This document shows positions 18,029 to 26,176 of a stretch of 64,000 nucleotides of DNA, one piece after another. The DNA is from Verrucomicrobiaceae bacterium (GTDB lineage: Bacteria > Verrucomicrobiota > Verrucomicrobiia > Verrucomicrobiales > Verrucomicrobiaceae): positions 310,001-374,000 of the forward strand of contig JABTUN010000001.1 of the NCBI GenBank assembly GCA_015075365.1. Direction: 5' to 3'. Within the stretch, counting starts at the first letter, position 1. Each line of letters opens with the position of its first letter. Position numbers and translations under genes: made by a program. The notes beneath the pieces are model-generated. The model was not told the origin of the DNA and searched no databases. It saw only the letters and a program-made list of their open reading frames with translations.

Positions 18029-20851
18029 TCAATAGCTGGTTTGCATCGCGCGATCCATGCAGCAGTCCACGCAGAGGTGGTTCTGGCGTTCTTCGAGGGT
18101 TCGGAAGAAGAAACGGGCCTTCGCCTTCTCGTCGCCGTCTTTCTCATCGGCGCTGCTAGAGGCGAGTTTTTTGGCTTTTGCGATCAGCGCGAGTCTTTCG
18201 GTGTTTCGGGCCTCGGAGCGGCGTTTGGCGGCCTCGCGCTCGAAGTATTGTTTTCCGTCAATCCATGTCTGAAGGCAGATCGAGGTCGTGGAGAGCGGAT
18301 GGCCGCTCCAAATCGCGAAATCACCGTCCTTGCCGGGTTCGAGGCTGCCGACCTGCTTGTCGATGCGGAGCTGTTTCGCGGGATTGATCGTCACAAACTT
18401 CAGCGCCTCCTCCTCGCTCGTGCCACCGTATTTCACCGCCTTCGCAGCCTCCAGATTCATGCGCCGCGCGTGATCGGACGAGTCGGAGTTGAAGGACACG
18501 AGCACGCCGCGCTCGCGCATGATGCTGCCGGCATGCGGGATGGCGTCATACACCTCCAGCTTGTAGGCCCACCAGTCGGAGAAGGCGGACGCGCCCGCGC
18601 CGTGCTTCGCGATTTCATCGGCCACTTTGTAGCCTTCCAGAATGTGCTGGAGCGTGCCGACACGCACCTTGAAGCCCTCCATCACGCGCAGGAACGCGAG
18701 AATCTCGTCCTGCCGGTAGCTGTGGCAGTGAATCAGCCGCTCGCCGCGGATGATTTCCGCCAGCGCCTCCAATTCCAGATCGCGGCGCACCGGCGGGCCG
18801 TCTTTTTTGGCGAGCTCGGCCATGTAATGCTGCGCGGCGGTGAAACGGTTCGTGTGGAAGGCCGGGACGCCCATGCGCGACTGCGGGAAACGCGATTTGA
18901 AGGCATCGCCCCAGCCGGACTGCTTCACGTTCTCGCCAAGTGCGAACTTGATGCCGCCGGGAGCGCCCTTGAGCTTCAAATCCTCCGGCGCAGCCCCATC
19001 GCGCAGCTTGATGACGCAGTTCTGGCCGCCGATCGGATTCGCGGAGCCGTGCAACAAATTCGCTGTCGTGAGTCCGCCGGCGAGCTGCTGGTGAATGGTC
19101 TCCGACTCGGAGTTCACCACGTCACCCACGCGCACCATCGCGGTTGAGGGCAGAGTGCCCTCGTTCACGCCGCCCATCACCATGCTGTGGCTGTGGCAGT
19201 CGATGAGTCCCGGCGTGACGTGAATGCCGGGCAATTCGATCACATGCGCGTCCTTCGGCGCTTTCTCGATGGAACCGACCGCCTTCACCTTGCCATCGAC
19301 GATGAGCAGTCCGGCGTTTTCGAGCCGTCCCTTCGGCCCGCAGGTCCAGATCGTCGCGTTCTTGATCCAGACGGCTTTCGAACTCAAAAGCGGGCCGCGA
19401 TCCTGTTGCGCAGGCGCGGCGGTCAGCGATTTGCGCTCCTCCTTCGCATCCTTGCTGCCTTTGTCGTCCTTCAACGCGGCTGGGAACAAGCGCCCGTCGA
19501 TCCAGACTCCGCGCACGCGTGATTTGTCATCAAAATAGCCGCCATTCTCGACCACGGTGAGATTCGCGAGCTTCCCCGGCTCGATGGTGCCGAGTTGATC
19601 GGCCACGCCGCAGAGTTTCGCCGGAATCGTCGTCAGCGCGGCAAGCGCGTCATCCGCACTGAGGCCGCGTGCGACCGCCAGACGCGCGTTTGCGCGAAAA
19701 GAACTGCGTTTCGCCAGTCCATGCGTCGTGAGCGCGATGTCGATGCCTTCGCGACGCAGTAGCGCGGCATTTCCCGGCGCGTGATCCCAGGCGCGCAGCG
19801 TTTCAAACGGCACCGCCTGCCAGTCATCGTCCTCCGGCATCTTCGCCACCTCCGGAAAATCCAGGGGCACGATGAACGACGCCTTCACCGCGCGCGCCAG
19901 CTCCGGCCTGCGCCATTCCTGGCCGCAGGCGAGCAGCACCGGCTGCAAATCGAACTCGCGCGCCAGATGCGCCGCGCGCTCCACCATCAGCGCGCTCGCG
20001 GGTTCAAAGAGCACCGGCATCTTTTTCTCCGCCGCCGGCAGCAGCGCCTCCAGCGAGGTGTCCATGTTCGGTCGCGGGCGACCCTTCGGGTTCTTTGCGA
20101 AGTGCGCATGATCCGCCGCCTGATGCCGCGCATCGAGGAAGTTCTGCCGCACCACCGCGATCACGCCCATGAGCGACGCTGGATACGCACGCGGCTTGTT
20201 GTCCTCCTCCTCGTCGCCACCGGTGCGTGGCGAATCGATGCTCACATGCTGAAACGTGTCGGGCCTGAGGATCGCCACATCGGGATCACTCGATGCCAGC
20301 GTGACAAACGTGCTCGTGCCACGGATCACACCCGAGTCTGGCACGACATTTGCCGCGGTGAAGCCTTCGTTGCGCAAGGCTTCGAGTGATTTTTGCGACG
20401 GCGCATGCTCGCGCGCCATGCGCCGCTCCGGTGTGATGACTGATTTCGCGCCCGGACCGCCCGCTGCCGAGTTCACACCGAGAAATGGAGCCGCGGCACC
20501 TGAAGTCAGCGCGTCCTCATTCACCGGCGGCCCGCCTTCCGATGGCGCCTCGCGTGTGGACTTCGCAAAGCTCACATGCGCGTCGATGAAGCCCGCATAC
20601 ACCGTCGCGCCGTCCAGATCATGCACACGCGCGTCATCCGGAATCGCGATTTTTTCACCCACCGCCACGATGCGGCCATCCCGCAGCACCACGGTGCCTT
20701 TTTCGATCACCGTGCCCGGTTTGACGACGATGCGCGCATTCGTCAGCGCATGACTTGCTGCCTCCAGCGGCCGCAAACCGGGCGGGCGGATCGAAGAATC
20801 AACGGCAAGGGCCGGAAGGACGAAAGCGGCGAGGACCGGGACGATTTTCAT
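18029..20851 (-). CDS. Secreted tandem amidohydrolase (degenerate plus intact domain)
   Basis: 940-residue exported protein with a signal peptide (MKIVPVLAAFVLPALA). It contains two amidohydrolase domains in tandem. The first (about 30-470) has AGFIDAHVSF in place of PGxIDxHxH, leaving one His. The second (about 495-900) has TPGLIDCHSHSMV with the HxH at about 553-555, a further His in LIHCHSYRQ, a His in KHGAGASAFSDWW, and the catalytic-type Asp in NSDSSDH, resembling imidazolonepropionase-like enzymes and secreted dipeptidase-like hydrolases. The C-terminus ends in a Cys cluster (LCVDCCMD). It lies 9 nt after the CocE-like hydrolase gene. The substrate is unknown; cyclic amides, dipeptides or lactones are possible. 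The two-domain layout is common in Planctomycetes and Verrucomicrobia. Confidence 0.88.
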   Translation of the reverse strand: MKIVPVLAAFVLPALAVDSSIRPPGLRPLEAASHALTNARIVVKPGTVIEKGTVVLRDGRIVAVGEKIAIPDDARVHDLDGATVYAGFIDAHVSFAKSTREAPSEGGPPVNEDALTSGAAAPFLGVNSAAGGPGAKSVITPERRMAREHAPSQKSLEALRNEGFTAANVVPDSGVIRGTSTFVTLASSDPDVAILRPDTFQHVSIDSPRTGGDEEEDNKPRAYPASLMGVIAVVRQNFLDARHQAADHAHFAKNPKGRPRPNMDTSLEALLPAAEKKMPVLFEPASALMVERAAHLAREFDLQPVLLACGQEWRRPELARAVKASFIVPLDFPEVAKMPEDDDWQAVPFETLRAWDHAPGNAALLRREGIDIALTTHGLAKRSSFRANARLAVARGLSADDALAALTTIPAKLCGVADQLGTIEPGKLANLTVVENGGYFDDKSRVRGVWIDGRLFPAALKDDKGSKDAKEERKSLTAAPAQQDRGPLLSSKAVWIKNATIWTCGPKGRLENAGLLIVDGKVKAVGSIEKAPKDAHVIELPGIHVTPGLIDCHSHSMVMGGVNEGTLPSTAMVRVGDVVNSESETIHQQLAGGLTTANLLHGSANPIGGQNCVIKLRDGAAPEDLKLKGAPGGIKFALGENVKQSGWGDAFKSRFPQSRMGVPAFHTNRFTAAQHYMAELAKKDGPPVRRDLELEALAEIIRGERLIHCHSYRQDEILAFLRVMEGFKVRVGTLQHILEGYKVADEIAKHGAGASAFSDWWAYKLEVYDAIPHAGSIMRERGVLVSFNSDSSDHARRMNLEAAKAVKYGGTSEEEALKFVTINPAKQLRIDKQVGSLEPGKDGDFAIWSGHPLSTTSICLQTWIDGKQYFEREAAKRRSEARNTERLALIAKAKKLASSSADEKDGDEKAKARFFFRTLEERQNHLCVDCCMDRAMQTSY

Positions 20852-20860
20852 GCGCGTGTT

Positions 20861-22597
20861 TTAGCGGTTTGTCGCTGGGATGACAGGCAAAATCAGCCGC
20901 GAATCCATTTTCCCGCCGTGATGGATGGTTTGCACGGCGGTTTCGAGCGTGACATCCGCGTTTTGATCCGCCGCGGTGTTGTGATTGCGGTCGTAGTTGG
21001 GAAAATCGCTGCTGGTGATGTCGAGCCGGATGCGGTGGCCGGGCTGGAACTCGTTCGAGGTTGGGCGCAGCTTGATGCGATACTCCACCACATCGCCACG
21101 CGTGAGCAGCGCGGGCTTGTCGAGCCCGTGCCGGTAACGCGCGCGCACCATGCCGCTGGCGATGTCGCGATTGGTGCCATCAGGCGCGACGTCGATGAGG
21201 CGCGCGAAGAAATCCGTGTCCGGCGCGCTGGAGGCGGCGTGCAGCACGACCTCCGGATAGCCGGTGACCTCCAGCGCGGCTTTCAGCGGCTCCGTTTGAT
21301 AAACGAGAATGTCTTCCCGCTTCGCCAGCGGCGCCTGGTCGGCGGGCGTGGTGAACATGCTCGCACCCCAGAGAGTCGGCACCGGATCGCGCGGATCGTA
21401 GCGGTAGGTGTCGCTGCCTGCGGCGGGCGTTTCTGCGAGCAACGATCCATCGCCAGCGGGAGTGTTGGCTTTGCCGTTGCTGTGGAGGTGGAAGGTGAAT
21501 GCTTTCGCGCGCTTGGGCGGCCACTCCGCTTCGTCGCGCCACCGGTTCGCGCCCATGACGAAAATTTTCACCGGCGCGTCCTTTTCCACGCCTGTGGCCT
21601 TGCCTTTGAGCCAGTGGTCGAACCAGCGGATCTCGACCTGCTTCGTGTCCATCGCCGCCTCCTTGCCGAAATCGACGGTGCCGACCTTGCGCCCGCCGCT
21701 GCCGGTGTGGCTCCACGGACCGATGACGAGACGCTGCCCTTCGCGTGCGACCTCCGTTTTCCCGACGCGGCGCATGGCCTGGTGCATCTCGATGCCGTCG
21801 TTGCAGTGATCAAACCAGCCGCAGATGTCGAGGTTCGGCACGCTGATCTCCGCGCAATGCTCCACAAACTGCCACGGATCGCGGTGCGGCTCCCGCAGCC
21901 ACGCATGCACGGCCTCCTCCTCGTGCTCGAACACATTCTCCGGCAGGCTCATCCACGGCAGAAAGTACAGCAGGCGCTCGCCTTCACCCTCCTTCCAAAG
22001 TTTGGCCATCTCCGCCTTGGTGGTGAACTCCTTTGCTCCCGCCTTCGCGCGCATGTCCGGCGCCATGCCGGTGTAAAACCAGTTCAGCCGTCGTCCCGGC
22101 CGGATCGTGCCCGGACCTTCGAGCTGCGTGAGCCGCGCGGGGATCGACCTCGCGCACATGCAAACGAGCGACGGCGGACGCAGCGGGGCCAGCCGCCATT
22201 GCAGGAAGGCATTGTAGCTCACCCCAAAGGTGCCCACCTTCCCGTTCGAGCCGGGCAGCTTCGCCGCCCACTCCACGGTGTCGTAGCCGTCCTCCGCATC
22301 GTGCGTGTCAAAACGGTAGAACGACTCCCATGTGCCATCGGAGGCGTAGCGACCCCGCGCGTCCTGTGTGACGACGATGTATCCCGCATTCACATATGGC
22401 TCCCCCTTTTGCGCGTCCTTCCCATACGGAGTGCGCAGCACCAGCACCGGCCACGGGCCATCACCATCCGGCCGGAAGACATTTGCGCGCAGGATCACCC
22501 CATCGCGCATCGGCACGGGCACGTTTTTCTCGACCTGGACGGCCTGCGCGAGCGGGACAAGAGCGAGCGCCAGGAAAAGGTGAAGCTTCATGCGCAT
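20861..22597 (-). CDS. Secreted CocE/NonD family hydrolase (X-Pro dipeptidyl-peptidase fold)
   Basis: 578-residue exported alpha/beta hydrolase. Two adjacent in-frame ATGs (22597 and 22591) both give a signal peptide ending at AQA. The N-terminal hydrolase domain begins with PVPMRDGVILRANVFRPDG, typical of CocE/X-Pro dipeptidyl-peptidase members, and the nucleophile elbow is GTFGVSYNAF (Ser in G-V-S-Y). The C-terminal jelly-roll carries YRIKLRPTSNEFQPGHRIRL and DITSSDFPNYDRN, also typical. Known relatives act on acyl esters or Pro-containing peptides; the substrate here is unknown. It sits between the RNA methyltransferase gene (28 nt upstream) and the tandem amidohydrolase (9 nt downstream), consistent with a peptide or amide degradation operon. 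Confidence 0.87.
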   Translation of the reverse strand: MRMKLHLFLALALVPLAQAVQVEKNVPVPMRDGVILRANVFRPDGDGPWPVLVLRTPYGKDAQKGEPYVNAGYIVVTQDARGRYASDGTWESFYRFDTHDAEDGYDTVEWAAKLPGSNGKVGTFGVSYNAFLQWRLAPLRPPSLVCMCARSIPARLTQLEGPGTIRPGRRLNWFYTGMAPDMRAKAGAKEFTTKAEMAKLWKEGEGERLLYFLPWMSLPENVFEHEEEAVHAWLREPHRDPWQFVEHCAEISVPNLDICGWFDHCNDGIEMHQAMRRVGKTEVAREGQRLVIGPWSHTGSGGRKVGTVDFGKEAAMDTKQVEIRWFDHWLKGKATGVEKDAPVKIFVMGANRWRDEAEWPPKRAKAFTFHLHSNGKANTPAGDGSLLAETPAAGSDTYRYDPRDPVPTLWGASMFTTPADQAPLAKREDILVYQTEPLKAALEVTGYPEVVLHAASSAPDTDFFARLIDVAPDGTNRDIASGMVRARYRHGLDKPALLTRGDVVEYRIKLRPTSNEFQPGHRIRLDITSSDFPNYDRNHNTAADQNADVTLETAVQTIHHGGKMDSRLILPVIPATNR

Positions 22598-22625
22598 CCC
22601 AAACGGGCCGCACCGTGCCGAACGT

Positions 22626-23849
22626 TCACTTCGCCAGCGTCATCACGCATTCGAGGTGCTTCGTCTGTGGGAAGAGGTCGAAGGGCTGCACCTTTTGCAG
22701 TTTGAAGCCCGCTTCGTGGAAGAGAACGAGGTCGCGCATCTGCGTGGCCGGGTTGCAGCTCACATAGACGACGGCTTTGGGCCCGAAGGCGAAAAGCTGC
22801 TGCAAAAACTCGCGGCTGCATCCGGCGCGCGGCGGGTCGATGAGCACCACGGTGTCTGATCCGGCATGCGGAACGACCTCGAAGACTTTTTGCGCATCCG
22901 CCGCCATGAAGCGGCAGTTGGCGATGCCGTTGAGCTGCGCGTTGTGCGCGGCCTTGGCGACGGCGGACTCGGAGATTTCGACGCCGATGACTTCCTCGAA
23001 GGATTTCGCCGCCGAGAGCGCGAAGAGGCCGCTGCCGCAGTAGGCATCGACCAGGAAACGCGCGCCACAGGCCTTTGCCTCTGCCACGGCGTGCTGCACG
23101 AAGGCGGGGAGGATGAACGGGTTGTTCTGGAAGAAATCGCCGGCCTGGAACTCGAACTTCACGCCATCCACCTCCTCGACGGCGATTTGATCGCTCTCGG
23201 TGAGCACACCGTTCCTCGCCGCGCGCATGAGCAGCGTGGCGCCGCGTTTGAACTGGTCGGATTTCGCGCGGATGCGCTCGCGCAGCTCGGGAAGGGCCGC
23301 GTTGATCGCCGGCATGGCGATTTGGCACTCAGGCACATCAACGAGCGCCATGCGCGTGCCGATGCGCAGGAAGCCGATGTCACGAATCTGCCCCTCGCGC
23401 GGTTTTTGGAAGTGCGGCGTGATTTTCGAGCGGTAGCCGTATTCCGCGGGCGAGGGAATGACGGGCAGCACCTCGTGCTCGATGCGCGCCATGTGCCGCA
23501 GCAGTTCCGCGACCTGATTGCGCTTCCATTTGAGCTGCTCCTCATACGCGAGGTGCTGGTACTGGCAGCCGCCACACTGGCCGAAGAGCGGGCAGGGCGG
23601 CTTCAAGCGGTTTGGCGACGCCTCCAGCACCTCGATGAGATCCGCCTCGCTGTAATTCTTGTGATTGCGGAAGACGCGGCAGCGCACGCGCTCCCCAGGC
23701 AGCGTGAAGGGCACAAAAACCACCCACCCGCTGACCCGTGCCACGCCCGTGCCCTCGTTCGTGAGGTTGTCGATGACCACCTCCAGTTCCTGGTGGTAGT
23801 GGAACGGATGCGGCAGGAATTTTTTCGGGCGTTGAGGGGCTGACTCCAT
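22626..23849 (-). CDS. 23S rRNA (uracil-C5)-methyltransferase, RlmD/TrmA family
   Basis: 407-residue SAM-dependent RNA methyltransferase. An N-terminal TRAM domain (about 20-75, DNLTNEGTGVARVSGWVVFV) is followed by the 4Fe-4S cysteine cluster CPLFGQCGGCQYQHL with a fourth Cys in VDVPECQIA. The Rossmann SAM site is DAYCGSGLFAL, then IDPPRAGCS, and the catalytic Cys is in VYVSCNPAT. It makes 5-methyluridine in rRNA or tRNA. RlmD is most likely because of the Fe-S cluster, but RlmC and archaeal TrmA-like enzymes share the same motifs, so I give no firm symbol. It is the first gene of the minus-strand run that continues into the CocE and amidohydrolase genes. Confidence 0.9.
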   Translation of the reverse strand: MESAPQRPKKFLPHPFHYHQELEVVIDNLTNEGTGVARVSGWVVFVPFTLPGERVRCRVFRNHKNYSEADLIEVLEASPNRLKPPCPLFGQCGGCQYQHLAYEEQLKWKRNQVAELLRHMARIEHEVLPVIPSPAEYGYRSKITPHFQKPREGQIRDIGFLRIGTRMALVDVPECQIAMPAINAALPELRERIRAKSDQFKRGATLLMRAARNGVLTESDQIAVEEVDGVKFEFQAGDFFQNNPFILPAFVQHAVAEAKACGARFLVDAYCGSGLFALSAAKSFEEVIGVEISESAVAKAAHNAQLNGIANCRFMAADAQKVFEVVPHAGSDTVVLIDPPRAGCSREFLQQLFAFGPKAVVYVSCNPATQMRDLVLFHEAGFKLQKVQPFDLFPQTKHLECVMTLAK

Positions 23850-24020
23850 GTGAGGCGCTGAAATGGGGGCACCAGGTCAAAAAGGCAAAAGCTATTCCAT
23901 CCAGAAGGCCTGGGCCGCCGCTAATTTGGCCCTAATTCCACCTGATTGTCATACAACGGCACGCCAGACGCCACCCAGCCTCCGCAACCACTCCCCTCCC
24001 CCGTGGTTCAGACCCTGCTC

Positions 24021-26156
24021 ATGAAAAAAGCCGCCTTCCTCCTCCTCGCCTCCGCCGTCTGCGCACAGGACGCCGCCGAGACCGCTTTTCAGAAGTACGA
24101 TACCGACCGCGATGGCAAGGTCACGCCGGACGAGCTGCCGCAGAGCGCCCTCTTCAAGCGCTTCGACACGAATGGCGACGGCCACATCACGCTGGTAGAG
24201 ACGCGTGGCGTGATGGGCGGCAGCTCCGGCATGCCCGCGGACCTCGATCAGGGACGCAAGCTCTGGCAGCGCCTCGACAAAAACACGGACGGCAGACTGA
24301 CACGTGATGAGGTGCCTCAGGAGGCGGTTTTTGCCCGCTTCGACACCGACAATGACGGCATCATCACGCAGCAGGAGGCGCGGCGGGTCGTCGAAAACGC
24401 CCTGAAGCCCTCCCCGCCATCCAATCCGTCCCCGAGCGTGCCCGTGGTCACCTCCGGCCCGCGCGTGCTGAAAGGCACGGACCTCGGCATCGGCCGCCAG
24501 ATCGCCGATCTGGGCTTCACGGACCTCGCCGGAGCCCCGCACAAGCTCAGTGAGTTCAAATCCACCGTCATCGCGATGACCAGCGCGACGTGTCCGGTGA
24601 GCAAAAAGTACCTTCACAGCCTCGCACGCCTCGAAACAGACCTCCGCGCGCAAAACATCGCCCTCATTCTCGTGAATCCCTTCGCCAGCGAAAGCGAGGA
24701 GGAGATCAAGGCGCAGCTCAGCGAGGCCAAAATCACCACTACCTACGTCCACGACAAAGAAAAGGCCCTCGCCGCCGCTTTGGACGCGCGGACGACCACG
24801 GAGGTCTTCCTGATCGATTCCACGCGCACGCTGATCTACCGCGGCGCGCTGGATGACCAGTACGGTATCGACTACAGCCATGACGCCCCGCGCACGCGCT
24901 ACCTGCGGGATGCCGTCGCCGCGATGCTCGCCGGTTCGCGTCCAGCCATAGCGGCCACCGCCGCGCCGGGCTGCGAACTGGACTTTCCCGGGCGAAATGC
25001 CGCGCAAACGACGATCACCTACCACCGTGATGTCGCGCGCATCCTCCAGCAGAACTGCGTCACCTGCCATCGCGAGAGCGGCATCGCGCCCTTCGCCTTG
25101 GATGACCTCGCCGAGGTCACCGACCGCGCGAAGGTCATCAAACGTGTCATCACCGAGGGAACCATGCCGCCGTGGTTCGCCGCGCCGGTGCCGGAGGGCA
25201 AAGACAGCCCGTGGGCGAATGATTGCAGCCTCTCCGCGCGCGACAAAACCGACCTCCTGGCCTGGATCGATAGCGCTGACCGGCCGGCCGGCGATCCGGC
25301 GGATGCGCCCGCACCGCTTGTGTTTGAGGATGAATGGACCATCGGCAAACCGGACCTCATTGTGCAGCTTCCGCGGCCTGTTTCGATCAAGGCAGACGGC
25401 TACATGCCTTATCAATTTCTCACCACCGAGACGACGCTGACGGAGGACAAGTGGGTGCAGGGGTATGAGATCATCCCCACGGACCGCACGGTCGTGCATC
25501 ACGTTCTGGTCAATGTGCATCGCAAAGGCAGGAAGGTCCGTGACCGCGATGAGGGCACAGGCGGCTACTGGGCCGCCTATGTGCCCGGCAACGCCTCCCA
25601 GGTCTATCCGGAGGGCTTTGCGCGCAAGCTGCCCGCCGGGGCCACAGTGAGCTTTCAGATTCACTACACGCCCAGCGGCAAAGCCACGCAGGACCAGCTC
25701 CGCATGGGGTTGATCTTCGCCAAATCGGAGCCGCGCTACCTGGTCGAAACGCTCGGCGTGCCGAAGCGCCGCATCAGCATCCCGCCCGGCGAGGCGAACC
25801 ACGTCGAAGTCCACACGCAGACCGTCCCTTACGACATGAACGTGATGGCCTTCATGGCGCACATGCATGTGCGTGGAAAGGCCTTCAAATACGAGCTTGT
25901 AACCACGGACGGGGCCGAGACGCTGCTGGACATCCCGCGCTACGACTTCAACTGGCAGCTCCGCTATGATCTGGCCCGGCCGCGGGTGCTGCCGCGCGGC
26001 GCGCAGCTCAAAATCACCGCGCTCTATGACAACAGCGCGGGCAACAAGGCCAACCCCGATCCCACCAAGCTCGTCAAATGGGGCGCGCAGACCTATGACG
26101 AGATGATGATCGGCTACCTGGAGACCTTCCGCCCGCTGAGCACCGGGGCGGAGTGA
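24021..26156 (+). CDS. Secreted multidomain protein: EF-hands, redoxin, cytochrome c and copper monooxygenase-like domains
   Basis: 711-residue exported protein. The ATG at 24021 gives a signal peptide (MKKAAFLLLASAVCAQ); the upstream open frame does not. Domains in order: four EF-hand loops (about 25-130, DTDRDGKVTPDE, DTNGDGHITLVE, DKNTDGRLTRDE, DTDNDGIITQQE); a peroxiredoxin/redoxin-like domain (about 160-300) with a single Cys in TCPVSKKYL; a haem-binding CVTCH near 346 in a DUF-type cytochrome segment with TEGTMPPWFA; and a C-terminal region like the copper type II ascorbate-dependent monooxygenases, with VVHHVLVNVH near 490 and AHMHVRGKAF near 613. It probably carries out a redox reaction in the periplasm, but its substrate is not known. 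Genes of this layout are frequent in Planctomycetes and Verrucomicrobia. Confidence 0.85.
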   Translation: MKKAAFLLLASAVCAQDAAETAFQKYDTDRDGKVTPDELPQSALFKRFDTNGDGHITLVETRGVMGGSSGMPADLDQGRKLWQRLDKNTDGRLTRDEVPQEAVFARFDTDNDGIITQQEARRVVENALKPSPPSNPSPSVPVVTSGPRVLKGTDLGIGRQIADLGFTDLAGAPHKLSEFKSTVIAMTSATCPVSKKYLHSLARLETDLRAQNIALILVNPFASESEEEIKAQLSEAKITTTYVHDKEKALAAALDARTTTEVFLIDSTRTLIYRGALDDQYGIDYSHDAPRTRYLRDAVAAMLAGSRPAIAATAAPGCELDFPGRNAAQTTITYHRDVARILQQNCVTCHRESGIAPFALDDLAEVTDRAKVIKRVITEGTMPPWFAAPVPEGKDSPWANDCSLSARDKTDLLAWIDSADRPAGDPADAPAPLVFEDEWTIGKPDLIVQLPRPVSIKADGYMPYQFLTTETTLTEDKWVQGYEIIPTDRTVVHHVLVNVHRKGRKVRDRDEGTGGYWAAYVPGNASQVYPEGFARKLPAGATVSFQIHYTPSGKATQDQLRMGLIFAKSEPRYLVETLGVPKRRISIPPGEANHVEVHTQTVPYDMNVMAFMAHMHVRGKAFKYELVTTDGAETLLDIPRYDFNWQLRYDLARPRVLPRGAQLKITALYDNSAGNKANPDPTKLVKWGAQTYDEMMIGYLETFRPLSTGAE

Positions 26157-26176
26157 TACGCACCCGCGGCACCGCT

